A stretch of 37,046 bases of DNA from Lujinxingiaceae bacterium (GCA_013697635.1 JACCWM010000153.1:1-37046), one strand, 5' to 3'; positions 27,998 through 36,457 are shown, numbered from the stretch's first letter. Numbers and translations are program-made. Notes: generated by a model from the letters alone, not told the origin.

Positions 27998-29436
27998 GCG
28001 AGGCTCCTTTCACACTGACCCGCGACGCGAAAGAGCGTCGCCTCTTCAAAGCGTGGCGCGAGCATTTGCAGGCCGGTGGGAAGCCCGGCCTTGTTCGTTC
28101 CGCAAGGAACGCTGATGCCCGGAAGACCAGCCAAATTGCACGAAATCGTATAAATGTCTTCGAGGTACATCTGCAACGGGTCGGCGCTTTTTTGACCGAA
28201 GCGAAACGCCGCCGAGGGCGCCGTCGGCGTGACGATCGCATCCACCTTCGAAAAGGCGCGATCGAAGTCTTGGCTGATCAAGGTGCGCACCTGCTGCGCC
28301 TTGCGATAGTAGGCGTCGTAGTAGCCCGTGGAGAGCACGAAGGTGCCAAGCATGATGCGTCGCTTGATCTCGTCACCAAAGCCCTCGGCGCGCGTGCGCT
28401 CGTACATCTCGAGCAGGGTCTTGGCCTCGTCGGCACGGTAGCCGTAGCGCACGCCGTCGTAGCGCGCCAGGTTGCTCGAAGCCTCGGCGGTTGCAATCAA
28501 ATAGTAGGTGGCGACCGCGTACTCGGTATGCGGCAGCGAGATGTCGACAATCGTCGCGCCGGCCTCTTCGAGCTTTTGGATCGCACCTCGCACATTGGCC
28601 AGCACGTCGGGATCGACGCCGGCCTCGGCCTCAAAATACTCGCGCGGAATGCCAAGACGCATGCCCTCGACGCCCATCGCAACGAAGCTTTGAAAGGCCG
28701 GCACCGCCCGATCGACGCTGGTCGCATCTCTGGGATCGTGGCCGGCAATGGCCTCGAGCAGCAGCGCGGCATCCTCGACGCTTTTGGTCATCGGCCCGAT
28801 TTGATCGAGGCTGGAAGCAAACGCGATCAGCCCGAAGCGACTCACCCGCCCGTAGGTTGGCTTGAGCCCGACGGTGCCCGTATGGCTCGCCGGCTGGCGC
28901 ACGCTGCCGCCCGTATCCGAGCCCAAGGCCGCCGAGCAAAGGTTTGCGGCAACCGCCGCTGCCGAGCCGCCCGAGGAGCCGCCCGGAATGGTCTCGCTAT
29001 CGCGCGGATTCTTGACCGGGCCAAAAAACGAGGTTTCGTTGGATGATCCCATCGCGAACTCGTCGAGATTGGTCTTGCCCACGATGATCGCGCCGGCCGC
29101 CTCGAGGCGCTCGACCACGGTCGCGTCATAGGGCGCGATGAAATTCTCCAGCATGCGACTGCCGGCCGTGGTGCGCACGCCCTTCATACACATATTGTCC
29201 TTGATCGCTATCGGCACGCCCGCCAGCGCCCCGAGCGGCGCACCGCTGATTCGCGCCTTGTCGATGCGTTCGGCGCGCGCAAAGAGCGTGTCGGCCTCGC
29301 ACACCGTGATGTAGGCGTTGTATTTCTGGCCGGCCTCGATCGCCGAGAGCACATCGGCCACAGCCGCGCTGGCTGTCGCCTGGCCGTCGTCGAACTTGGC
29401 CTTCAATTGCGTCATTGTCAGTTCGTTGAGCTTCAT
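27994..29436 (-). CDS. gatA: Asp-tRNA(Asn)/Glu-tRNA(Gln) amidotransferase subunit A
   Basis: A 480-residue glutaminase subunit of GatCAB that frees ammonia from glutamine. The amidase-signature triad is intact: Lys79 in IAIKDNM, Ser154 in [12 protein letters not shown], and Ser178 in [13 protein letters not shown]; these positions match those known for bacterial GatA. The ATG at 29436 lies 5 bases after the gatC stop, and its own stop overlaps the gatB start. Full length, no damage seen. Confidence 0.97.
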   Translation of the reverse strand: MKLNELTMTQLKAKFDDGQATASAAVADVLSAIEAGQKYNAYITVCEADTLFARAERIDKARISGAPLGALAGVPIAIKDNMCMKGVRTTAGSRMLENFIAPYDATVVERLEAAGAIIVGKTNLDEFAMGSSNETSFFGPVKNPRDSETIPGGSSGGSAAAVAANLCSAALGSDTGGSVRQPASHTGTVGLKPTYGRVSRFGLIAFASSLDQIGPMTKSVEDAALLLEAIAGHDPRDATSVDRAVPAFQSFVAMGVEGMRLGIPREYFEAEAGVDPDVLANVRGAIQKLEEAGATIVDISLPHTEYAVATYYLIATAEASSNLARYDGVRYGYRADEAKTLLEMYERTRAEGFGDEIKRRIMLGTFVLSTGYYDAYYRKAQQVRTLISQDFDRAFSKVDAIVTPTAPSAAFRFGQKSADPLQMYLEDIYTISCNLAGLPGISVPCGTNKAGLPTGLQMLAPRFEEATLFRVAGQCERSLA

Positions 29437-29441
29437 CAGGC

Positions 29442-29732
29442 TTAATCCTCGACCACTTTGGGCACCCGAAAGTAACCCTCTTGTTTCTGGGGGGCGTTGC
29501 CCAAAATGGCATCCGGGCTCAGGCGCTGATCGGCGACATCCTCGCGCAACACGCCGTCGATTGGCACGGCATGCGTGGTCGGTTCAACACCCGTGGTATC
29601 GAGCTCACGTAACTTGTCGACGTAGCCCAAAATGGAATTGAGATCTTTTTGAAAGCCTGCGACCTCGTCCTCGCCCAGGCGAAGCCTGGCGAGTCGAGCG
29701 ATGTGCAGGACCTGTTCACGACTGATTTCCAT
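29442..29732 (-). CDS. gatC: Asp-tRNA(Asn)/Glu-tRNA(Gln) amidotransferase subunit C
   Basis: A 96-residue subunit that clamps GatA to GatB. The sequence follows the GatC family throughout: VLHIARLARLRLGEDEV, FQKDLNSILGYVDKLREL, DTTGVEPTTHAVP, REDV, and the C-terminal QKQEGYFRVPKVVED. It is the first gene of the gatC-gatA-gatB-mtnA run. The promoter should lie just upstream, where a TACAAT box and a palindrome are found. Confidence 0.95.
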   Translation of the reverse strand: MEISREQVLHIARLARLRLGEDEVAGFQKDLNSILGYVDKLRELDTTGVEPTTHAVPIDGVLREDVADQRLSPDAILGNAPQKQEGYFRVPKVVED

Positions 29733-29769
29733 GCGAGATGCTCAGGGAGATAAGGGGCAAAAATGGCGG

Positions 29770-29799
29770 CCACGCGCCCCGGGGCACGTGGACATTGTA
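29770..29799 (-). promoter_or_regulatory. -10 box and 22-base palindrome before gatC
   Basis: On the minus strand TACAAT (29794-29799) is a good -10 hexamer; no convincing -35 is at the right distance. Immediately after it comes a 22-base imperfect palindrome (29770-29791), symmetric at 20 of 22 positions, with centre GCCCCGGGGC flanked by CACG/CGTG. It overlaps the expected transcription start, 38-59 bases before the gatC start codon. It could be an operator or a 5' leader hairpin. Confidence 0.4.
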
Positions 29800-29989
29800 A
29801 GTGTGCACGCCTTTACCAAGCCCAGACGCCGTCTGCAAGCAGCGTCAGGCTTGGTGCGCCGCGCCGGGTGAAACGCGCGCTCGGGTTCAGACATTCTTCT
29901 GCCCATGTGATCCGTCGGCCAGCCAAATTTTTTTTCAAATAGTTGGCAACAAAACGCCTCGAACGACCGATAACAGATACGATGGTTTG

Positions 29990-30361
29990 ATGATCCTCCT
30001 GCTCTTCGTACTGCGAGCGTGGCGGATGACGAGCTTCGGTGGACCGGCCTTGAGGGGCCCTAAGGGTTGGTCGCCGTTGCCGTCGCGCGCGTCAGTGAGC
30101 AGCGAGGACGTCACTTCATCAGCGGAAGGACAGCCTGTCGCGTTTGAAACCCTGGTGCCGTTTTTGGCCGTAGCATTTTTTGGCACAGGGATCTGCGATT
30201 GGACGAGGGTTGAGCGGTTGAATCCTTTGCACAGCTCGAAGGGCGCAGTGTCGTTTCTGTGCCCCAACAGCAAGCGCGGCTGGTTGCACTTCGGGGCATT
30301 GAGTCTGGCGGGACGGCTGCCGATCGGCGGTGGGTTTCCTCGGGTCCTCAAAAGTCCGTGA
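29990..30361 (+). CDS. Possible small hypothetical protein, doubtful
   Basis: An open frame of 123 codons from an ATG at 29990. Third codon positions are about 72% G or C by hand count, higher than the region's average, which mildly favours coding. It begins with a hydrophobic run (MILLLFVLRAW) and has a second one (FETLVPFLAVAFFGTGI). There is no ribosome site before the ATG, no family is recognised, and the opposite strand is open over the same stretch. I would treat it as unproven. Confidence 0.2.
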   Translation: MILLLFVLRAWRMTSFGGPALRGPKGWSPLPSRASVSSEDVTSSAEGQPVAFETLVPFLAVAFFGTGICDWTRVERLNPLHSSKGAVSFLCPNSKRGWLHFGALSLAGRLPIGGGFPRVLKSP

Positions 30362-30551
30362 CCTAAGGGTCGTTCTGCTGGTCTGGTTGCAGGTTTGTAG
30401 GCCAGCGGGGCGGCTCGGGCGGTCAAACAAGGGTTAGGACCGGCGCGTTGCTTTCTCTCCAGAGGGCGGCGAAATGGATTGAGTGCGGAGCAGTACGCCG
30501 TATGTGACGTACCCACTGCAATTCTAGCAGGGGCTCCAAAACCCGAGGGCG

Positions 30552-30616
30552 GACTCGTCCTGCTGTGGGCACGTCGCAGATGACTTTCAAGCGACGTGCC
30601 CACAGCGGGACGAGTC
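30552..30616. repeat. 26-bp near-perfect inverted repeat (long hairpin)
   Basis: Left arm 30552-30577, right arm 30591-30616, loop of 13 bases. The arms are complementary at 25 of 26 positions; the exception (T30561 opposite G30607) is a G-U pair in plus-strand RNA but an A-C mismatch in minus-strand RNA. That asymmetry favours function, if any, in a plus-strand transcript. No T tract follows on either side, so it is not a standard terminator. REP/MITE-like element or structured RNA are possibilities. Confidence 0.9.
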
Positions 30617-30696
30617 GGCAAATGCTGTAGGGTTGTGGGCTGTAGAAACACAAAAGACGACAAAGGCTGGGCGGGCGCGCCTTACAGCTCCTTTTC

Positions 30697-30744
30697 GCAA
30701 GAAGAAACTGCGTGGAGGTTCAAGGCAGCGTTGCGTCTTCTTGC
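30697..30744. repeat. Inverted repeat GCAAGAAGA / TCTTCTTGC
   Basis: Nine-base perfect arms at 30697-30705 and 30736-30744 around a 30-base loop, starting 31 bases beyond the comB-like stop codon on the minus strand. There is no T tract, so a terminator role is uncertain. Confidence 0.5.
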
Positions 30745-30774
30745 ATACGTTTCGCTAACCCCAAACCAAGGATA

Positions 30775-31467
30775 TTAAGCCCTGATAGCCGAAATCTGGA
30801 CCAGCCCGGCTTGTTCACTGGCACGCATCGCCGGTGCGTCGGCCATCACTCGTGCGCAAAAGTCGATGTCCTCAGCGCGAAAGTGCACTCGCGATGGATC
30901 GTAGAACTTTTGAGCTGCGTCACTGGCGCAAATGCGCGCGACGACTTCGGCATCACCGGGCGAATCGAAGCCCAGCAGGCGCGCGCGTATCCACGTTGCG
31001 CATGCCAGGTCTTCATCGCCGCTCGGATGCGAGGCGATGATGTTGACTGCAGCGGCCTGCCGGCCGGCAACTATTTGGCGAATGCGCTCGACCGTGCGCG
31101 CAGCGCTGGCAAAACCGGTGACGAGCAATTCACCGTCGTGGAGCGCATGAATGGTGGCGCGAACACCGTTGGTCGTTGTGAAAATCAGCCCGCGCCCGGC
31201 GATTGGGGCCTGTGAGAGGTCGTAGGGTGAGTTGCCAAAGTCGAAGCCTTCGATCTTGAGTGCGCCGCGCTCGCCCACGAGCAGATAGTCCGGGAAGCGT
31301 TTTCGCAGCGCGAAGGCTTGGTCGATCTCGGCGACCAGCAGGATCTCCAAGACACCGCGCTCGAGCGCCACCCAGGCGGTCGTAAAGGCGCGGATCACGT
31401 CGATCACGACGTTGACGTCGGCGGCAGGTAGCGCCGGGGTGTGACCCTGAAAGATTCTGACTTGCAT
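30775..31467 (-). CDS. 2-phosphosulfolactate phosphatase family protein (ComB-like)
   Basis: A 230-residue protein from the ATG at 31467; the frame is open to 31635, but those residues lie inside the upstream gene and look non-coding. The family marks are VNVVIDVIRAFTTAWVALERG near the N-terminus, LVGERGALKIEGFDFGNSP, and GLIFTTTNGVRA. ComB removes phosphate from 2-phosphosulfolactate, known from coenzyme M synthesis in archaea, and bacterial members are widespread with often unknown substrates. It starts 10 bases after the sulfatase-family gene and is probably co-transcribed with it. No other sulfolactate or coenzyme M gene is seen nearby. Confidence 0.87.
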   Translation of the reverse strand: MQVRIFQGHTPALPAADVNVVIDVIRAFTTAWVALERGVLEILLVAEIDQAFALRKRFPDYLLVGERGALKIEGFDFGNSPYDLSQAPIAGRGLIFTTTNGVRATIHALHDGELLVTGFASAARTVERIRQIVAGRQAAAVNIIASHPSGDEDLACATWIRARLLGFDSPGDAEVVARICASDAAQKFYDPSRVHFRAEDIDFCARVMADAPAMRASEQAGLVQISAIRA

Positions 31468-31477
31468 GGCCGATGGG

Positions 31478-33664
31478 CTACGGACGTTCCATGAACTCGC
31501 GCAGCATCTCCTTGAGCTTGTTGGCGCGCTCGGGCTCTCTGGCGCGCAGGTTGGTCTGCTCACCGGGATCTTGGCCGAGATCGTAGTACTCCTCGATGCC
31601 CAGCGTGAAGTTCTGGATGAACTTTTCGTGGCCATAGATCACCGTGCGGTGATGCTCCTGGAAGTGGGTGTAGGGCAATAGTTCGGCGAAGAGCGGTCGA
31701 AGCGGCGGTGCGCTGCGCCCGAGCATCACGTCGGTGAGGCTGACGCCCTCGAACTCGGCGGGGATCGTGGCCTTGAACAAGTCGAGCAGCGTCGGGGCGA
31801 TGTCGATGATCGAGACCGGGCCCTCGACGCGGCGGCTGAACCAGCCCGGTACGCGCACGATCAGGGGCACCTTGATCACCTCGTTGTAGAGCGTATTGCC
31901 GTGAAAGTAGTGGCCGTGCTCGTTGAAGGCCTCGCCGTGATCGGAGGTGATCACGAAGATCGCGTCGTCGTAGAGCCCTTCGGCTTTGAGCTTGGCAACG
32001 ATCTTGGCGATATAGGAATCGGTGTAGGCGATCTCGGAGTCGTAGGAGTTGATGTGGCGCTCGCGCACGGTTTCGCCTTTTCCGAAGTCGAATTCGGCGT
32101 GGGGAATCCAGCGCGCGTGGGGCTCGAAGAGGTGAACGAACAAGGAGAACGGGCGGGCGTCGTCGCCCTTGTCGCGGCGATGCTGGCCGAGTTCGGTGAT
32201 CACCGGCTCGAGCTTGGCCCAGATGCGCGGGGCGGCGATGTCGTCGTTGGACTCGGCGATTGTGCCCGCACCCTCGTTGTCCCAGGTCTCGAAGCCCTGG
32301 CGAATGCCCTGGCGCTCGGAGAAGTAAAAGTGGCTGGTCATGCCGATGTTGTGGTAGCCGCGCTCTTCGAGCACCTCGAACATGCCCAGGTTTTCGGGGC
32401 GAACGCGCGGATAGTTGTACTGTGCGCCGGCCCACTTCATGCGGCTGGCGTACTGGCTGAAGAGCATCGGAGGAATCGAGCGCGGGGTATGCGGGGAGGT
32501 GGCATAGGTGTCGAGAAAGACGACGGCCTCGTTGGCGATCGCGTCGATGTTGGGGCTGGTGTTGCGGGCATAACCGGCGTAGCCGAGGTGGTCCTGTCGC
32601 AGGGTGTCGATCAGGATGAAGACCAGGTTTTTGGGCGGAGCGGGGATCTGCTGAAACTTGTTGACGCCGGCCTGGTGGCCGGCCTCGATGGCCAGAGCCA
32701 TGCTGCGCCGCGCGGGGTGCTCGCTCGAGCTCAACGCGATCGCCTTGCTCTCGTTGCCGCAGTTGGGATCGTCGTCGTCGCAGTCGTCAAAGGCGAAGAC
32801 GTTGTCTCCGAGTGCGGGTAAAGGGACGAGCAGGCGTGCGGTAGCGGCGAGCAGTTGACTATCGCGAAAAGCCGCCTGACGCATCTCTGGGCTGGAGACG
32901 GCCCAGTCGCGGGCGCCCACAAAACACACCAGCCCGGCCAACACGCCGGCCAGGGGCAGTCCGTAGCGCCAGAAGATGCTGTTGAGCGGAAAGCGCGCCA
33001 TCGCGATGAAGATGGCCGGGGTGAAGAGTACGCCGGCCACGCCCATGCGCAGCAGAGTGGGCGTCCAGACATGCAAGCTCGCTGCGTAACCGTAGGCTGC
33101 GACAACCACAGCCACGATACCCACGGCGTAGATGGCCAACACGGCCGTGGTCAACGGTGGGCGCTTCGCGCTGGGACGTTTGGGGGCAAAAGAGAGGGCT
33201 CGGGCGATCGCCGCGTACAGAAGCGGCGCGCAGGCTACGATCGCCACAAGGACGACGGCCGTAGCGGCGCCAAGGCCAATCGCCTGAAAGAGCGGCCGTA
33301 CAAACTTTGCGGTGACCGCCAGGTGCACGCCGGCGACGAGCGATGCAGCGGTGGCGATGGCGATGGGCGTCGCGAGCAAGAGCGTGGCAACGCGCAGATC
33401 CCATTCCGGTTGTTCGAGTCGCTCGCGCAGCGAGGGCTCGCTGCGCGGTGCGAGCGCGCGCGTCCAAACGGCGACGAGCAGGCCAAGCGCCAAGCCGTAG
33501 ATAATCTGGGGGAATCCGACGAGGCCAAAGGCTGTGGCCACGTACATGAATCCCGTCGAAGTTGCGGCGTCTTCCATCGCGCCGACAATGTTGCCAAAGC
33601 TCCACAAAGTCAGCGCCAGCGCGCTGAACAATCCGGCTCGTAGACCATTGAATAATTGATGCAT
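31478..33664 (-). CDS. Membrane sulfatase-superfamily hydrolase/transferase with Thr nucleophile
   Basis: A 728-residue protein from the ATG at 33664 (an upstream in-frame start at 33739 adds residues with no visible function). Residues 5-250 contain about seven hydrophobic helices. Residues 345-728 form an alkaline-phosphatase/sulfatase-superfamily catalytic domain: NLVFILIDTLRQDHLGYAGY with metal ligand Asp353, SPNID, then SPHTPRSIPP, and ITSDHGEAFNEHGHYFHG with metal ligands near the end. At the nucleophile site Thr393 takes the place of the formylglycine-forming Cys of true sulfatases, as in LtaS-type phosphotransferases. It probably acts on a lipid or glycan head group at the outer face of the inner membrane. 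Followed closely by the ComB-like gene. Confidence 0.88.
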   Translation of the reverse strand: MHQLFNGLRAGLFSALALTLWSFGNIVGAMEDAATSTGFMYVATAFGLVGFPQIIYGLALGLLVAVWTRALAPRSEPSLRERLEQPEWDLRVATLLLATPIAIATAASLVAGVHLAVTAKFVRPLFQAIGLGAATAVVLVAIVACAPLLYAAIARALSFAPKRPSAKRPPLTTAVLAIYAVGIVAVVVAAYGYAASLHVWTPTLLRMGVAGVLFTPAIFIAMARFPLNSIFWRYGLPLAGVLAGLVCFVGARDWAVSSPEMRQAAFRDSQLLAATARLLVPLPALGDNVFAFDDCDDDDPNCGNESKAIALSSSEHPARRSMALAIEAGHQAGVNKFQQIPAPPKNLVFILIDTLRQDHLGYAGYARNTSPNIDAIANEAVVFLDTYATSPHTPRSIPPMLFSQYASRMKWAGAQYNYPRVRPENLGMFEVLEERGYHNIGMTSHFYFSERQGIRQGFETWDNEGAGTIAESNDDIAAPRIWAKLEPVITELGQHRRDKGDDARPFSLFVHLFEPHARWIPHAEFDFGKGETVRERHINSYDSEIAYTDSYIAKIVAKLKAEGLYDDAIFVITSDHGEAFNEHGHYFHGNTLYNEVIKVPLIVRVPGWFSRRVEGPVSIIDIAPTLLDLFKATIPAEFEGVSLTDVMLGRSAPPLRPLFAELLPYTHFQEHHRTVIYGHEKFIQNFTLGIEEYYDLGQDPGEQTNLRAREPERANKLKEMLREFMERP

Positions 33665-33962
33665 GGTTTGATCATCCGACTGATAAAAGCTTATCGAATC
33701 ACGTCCTCGGGCAAGCCGAGCGCCGCTACCATGCCACAATGATGGGGGATTTTGGAATGAGAATCAGACGCTCAGAGGGGGATGTGCAGGGGAGCGTCGT
33801 TTGAAGCAAGAAAAGAAAATGCCCTCGGAGGAGGTAGTCTAGTCATAGGGCATACACCTGACTAACGGCCTGGGGGGAGTGAATGTCGACCGTCCTCCGT
33901 AGGACACCTAGGCTAATATGGCACCTTTCGCGGAGGGTCAAGGGCCTAAATGCGAGCGTAGG
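33665..33962. other. Intergenic region between sulfatase-family and metalloprotease genes
   Basis: About 298 bases upstream of the sulfatase-family gene and downstream of the metalloprotease gene, both leftward. It holds a terminator-like hairpin (33810-33853) and a short inverted repeat GATAA/TTATC at about 33681-33694 close to the sulfatase-family start. No gene is seen; the sulfatase-family promoter should lie between 33665 and 33810. Confidence 0.5.
33810..33853 (-). terminator. Probable terminator after the metalloprotease gene
   Basis: On the minus strand the stem ATGCCCT (33847-33853) pairs with AGGGCAT (33819-33825) around a 21-base loop, followed by TTTCTTTTCTT. It lies about 110 bases after the metalloprotease stop. 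The stem is short and the loop long, so strength is uncertain. Confidence 0.5.
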
Positions 33963-35231
33963 CTATTTCACCAACGGATTGGCCCGCAGCACCTGGCTCT
34001 GCTCGCTGCTGATGAACGGGGTGAAGTTGAAGGCAGCCATTGGAGCGAAGGGAAACATCAGATTCTCAAAGTCGGCGCACTCGAGCGTATGGGTCAGTAT
34101 CAGCGGGCAATCCGGGGTGTCTTCGATCGGATCGAGGAGCCCGAACATGGCGTCCACCTGGTCGGCAAGCTGGCCTTCGAGGCCGTAGACGAGCTCCGTC
34201 GTGTGGCGAAGCCCCAGGTAGTGGCCGATCTCGTGGGCCATGATGTGGGCGACGTTGTTGTTGAAGCGACCCAGGTCAAGGGTGCTGAATACCACGCCGT
34301 TTTTGGCGTGACCATGCATGCCAGGCGCGCCGGGCAAGCTCGGTGAATAACCCAGTACGCTGGCGTCTTCGTCGAGTTGCAGGTCACTGACCAGGAAAAC
34401 GTCGAGCGAGAGGTGGCCATCAAGGCTGGCCGCTGGTGCAGCGCCGTAGGCGGTGAGCGCGTTGATGTCGTTGAGCGAGCGCAGCACCGTGTACAGCTCG
34501 GCCGGCTCGTCGGGCAGATCATAGTAGCGCACTTTGCCAAGCTTGACGCCGGCCTGGGCGTAGATCTCACGAACGCGGTTCAAGACGGCCTGCAAGTCCG
34601 CGTCGTCGGGCGCTCGTTTGGCGTTGATGTCCTCGGTGCCAACGAAGTGAAAGTTCAAGTCGAGCGTGTCGCCTTTGTAGCCGGGCATCACGTAAAGACA
34701 CGGCGCCTCCTGATCGGTGCTCACGACCAGCTCATAGTCGCCACCGCCGACGACCAGCAGGCTATGCTGGGGTGCGTAGGGCACGAGGATCGGCCAATCG
34801 AAGGTGATCTCGCCATAGGTTCCAACGCCGCCGTAGTCGTAGGACGCCAGCTCAGCGACGCGCAGGTTGTGGTGGCGGTAATAGGTGACGAGGTTGACCG
34901 GGCGTGTGGGAGTTTGCATGGAGACGGCCGAGACGCGGCCCCTGGTTACAAAGGGCACCATCACGAAGCTTGTGGCCCGCTCGTCCAGGGTAAACTTGAA
35001 CCTGTAGTGTGGCCCAAGTGGCGACGATTCGCCGTTGAGCTCGCTGTCGCAGCGCACGCCGAGCACCTCGCGGCTGGTCTCAAACGCCACCGGCGGCTGG
35101 GGCATGTAAATACCGGGCTCGCGCACCTTTTTGGGGGTGGGGAGCACGTCGCGCCCGGTGACCTCGCTGGGACCACAGGCCATCAGGCTCAGACAGACGG
35201 CAGCGGTAAGAACGCGGGGCCAAAAGATCAT
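33963..35231 (-). CDS. Metzincin-like zinc metalloprotease lipoprotein
   Basis: A 422-residue lipoprotein from the ATG at 35231, which gives a clean signal peptide with lipobox LMAC (Cys19). The frame is open to a GTG at 35372 but that extension lacks a signal and overlaps the plsX promoter region. Residues 50-180 form a beta-rich domain of unknown type. Residues 190-400 hold the protease: HEIGHYLGLRH (His333, Glu334, His337, His343) is the metzincin zinc motif HExxHxxGxxH, and ENLMFPF (Met392) is a candidate Met-turn. It resembles pappalysin-type (M43) or related secreted proteases, but the exact family is uncertain. Zinc ligands and the catalytic Glu are intact, so it should be active in the periplasm or at the surface. 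Confidence 0.87.
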   Translation of the reverse strand: MIFWPRVLTAAVCLSLMACGPSEVTGRDVLPTPKKVREPGIYMPQPPVAFETSREVLGVRCDSELNGESSPLGPHYRFKFTLDERATSFVMVPFVTRGRVSAVSMQTPTRPVNLVTYYRHHNLRVAELASYDYGGVGTYGEITFDWPILVPYAPQHSLLVVGGGDYELVVSTDQEAPCLYVMPGYKGDTLDLNFHFVGTEDINAKRAPDDADLQAVLNRVREIYAQAGVKLGKVRYYDLPDEPAELYTVLRSLNDINALTAYGAAPAASLDGHLSLDVFLVSDLQLDEDASVLGYSPSLPGAPGMHGHAKNGVVFSTLDLGRFNNNVAHIMAHEIGHYLGLRHTTELVYGLEGQLADQVDAMFGLLDPIEDTPDCPLILTHTLECADFENLMFPFAPMAAFNFTPFISSEQSQVLRANPLVK

Positions 35232-35327
35232 TGAGGGACTCGGCGTTGCCTGTTGGGTTGGCGGACGATGCTCGGTTGCGCAGTGCATCTTGCCCGTTGT
35301 CATGGTGTGAAGCAACGATTGTGTGCT

Positions 35328-35356
35328 TTGACCTTGTGGAGGTCGCAGTGTACATT
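35328..35356 (+). promoter_or_regulatory. Promoter of the plsX-like gene
   Basis: TTGACC (35328-35333) and TACATT (35351-35356) are separated by exactly 17 bases. They match sigma-70 consensus at five of six and four of six positions. Transcription should begin near 35363, about 45 bases before the TTG start at 35408. This is the clearest promoter seen in the window. Confidence 0.6.
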
Positions 35357-35394
35357 CCCCGGCGTTAGACACTTATGCGTACCTGATGATTGCT

Positions 35395-35410
35395 GGAGGA
35401 TCTCACGTTG
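35395..35410 (+). promoter_or_regulatory. Ribosome site that sets the TTG start of the plsX-like gene
   Basis: GGAGG at 35395-35399 lies 8 bases before TTG at 35408. The frame is open from another TTG at 35390, but that codon lies in front of this site and has no site of its own, so 35408 is preferred. Confidence 0.65.
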
Positions 35411-36457
35411 GCCAAACAACCCCCCATAACCCTGGCGGTGGATGCCGCGGGCGGCTACAACGCCCCGCAGGAAGTGGTCGCGGCCGTCGCCCAGGCCAGC
35501 CTGCACAGCGATCCGCAACGCCCGGTGTTTTTTACGCTGGTGGGCGACGAGGTCAAGCTGACTGAGGCGCTCAGCGAGCTCAATCACAACTCCGAGCGCA
35601 TCAACATCTGCCACGCCTCGAGCGTGGTCGGCATGTCGGAGATCCCGCGCGTGGCCGTCGACGGAAAAAAGGACGCCTCGATCTCGGTGGCCTGCCGGCT
35701 TGTGGCAAACGGCGAGGCCGACGCAGTGGTCACGGCCGGCAATCCGGGCGCGGCGGTGCTCACGGCGCTGACCTACTTCAATCTCGTGCCCCACGTGCGC
35801 CGCGCCGCGCTCGCGGCCGTCTATCCCACGCCCCGGCTTCGCGGCGAGAAGGAAGATCCTTTTAGTTTGATCCTCGACGTCGGCGCCACGCTGCACGCCG
35901 ATGCCGACGATCTGGTCAATTTTGCGGTGATGGGCTCGGCCTATGCACGCATCGTGAGCAAGAATCCGCTGCCCAAGGTCGCGCTCTTGTCCAACTCGCG
36001 CGAGAGCACCATTGGCCCGCGCGAAGTCGTCACGGCTTACCAGCGCCTGAGCGAGCACCCCAGCGTCAACTTCTACGGCAGCATCGAGGGCAACGAGATT
36101 CCGCGCGGCCTGGCCGACGTGATCGTCTGCGAAGGGTTTGCCGGCGACGTCGCGATCAAGATCCTCGAGGGCGTTAGCGAGGCGGCCTTCGAGCTTGCGC
36201 GCTCGGCCTACAACAGCAAGGTGGCCTGGCGCATGGGCCTCAAGCTGCTCTCGGGCGGCCTGCGCCAGCTCAAGCAGCTCACCGACTTCGAAGAATACGG
36301 CGGAGCGCCTCTGCTTGGCCTCGACCGCGTGATCATCTTGGCCCACCCGCGCTCTCAGCAAAAGGCCATCGCCAATGCCCTCAAGGTCGCGATCAAAAAC
36401 GTTCGGGCAGAGTTGCCGAAAGCGATCGCAGAGCTTATTGAAGACAACAGCCGCTGA
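35408..36457 (+). CDS. plsX: PlsX-like phosphate acyltransferase, divergent
   Basis: A 349-residue protein with the PlsX fold along its full length. PlsX makes acyl-phosphate from acyl-ACP for phospholipid synthesis. Matching marks are VDAAGG near the N-terminus, VVTAGNPGA, SLILDVGATLHADADDLVNFAVMGSAYA, VNFYGSIEGNE, ADVIVCEGFAGDVAIKILEG and YGGAPLLGLDRVIILAHP (each in part). Several normally fixed positions differ: GGY for GGD (Tyr17), AGNPGA for AGNTGA (Pro113), and the region NSRESTIGPRE in place of the usual GEE..KG loop. It may be the lineage's only PlsX or a paralogue with a changed substrate. It is not linked to fabH or rpmF, its usual partners, but is followed by an App1-like phosphatase gene. 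Confidence 0.85.
   Translation: MAKQPPITLAVDAAGGYNAPQEVVAAVAQASLHSDPQRPVFFTLVGDEVKLTEALSELNHNSERINICHASSVVGMSEIPRVAVDGKKDASISVACRLVANGEADAVVTAGNPGAAVLTALTYFNLVPHVRRAALAAVYPTPRLRGEKEDPFSLILDVGATLHADADDLVNFAVMGSAYARIVSKNPLPKVALLSNSRESTIGPREVVTAYQRLSEHPSVNFYGSIEGNEIPRGLADVIVCEGFAGDVAIKILEGVSEAAFELARSAYNSKVAWRMGLKLLSGGLRQLKQLTDFEEYGGAPLLGLDRVIILAHPRSQQKAIANALKVAIKNVRAELPKAIAELIEDNSR

Larger units (their letters stand above)
29800..30774. other. About 1 kb region without a confident gene, lower GC
   Basis: Between gatC and the comB-like gene there is roughly 1 kb without a recognisable gene. Sixty-base rows counted here are 48-55% GC, below the surrounding genes. Both strands have open stretches (plus 29801-30361, minus 29935-30663), but neither resembles a known protein. 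It holds a 26-bp hairpin (30552-30616), a 9-bp inverted repeat (30697-30744), and the 9-mer CCTAAGGGT twice (near 30059 and 30362). No tRNA, transposase or integrase was recognised. It may be a remnant of a mobile or repetitive element. Confidence 0.55.

Noticed and set aside
29935-30663. 242-codon minus-strand open frame in the gatC-comB gap
   Set aside because: Runs through both arms of the 26-bp hairpin, has no family features and an Arg/Pro/Ser-rich composition typical of non-coding GC-rich DNA.
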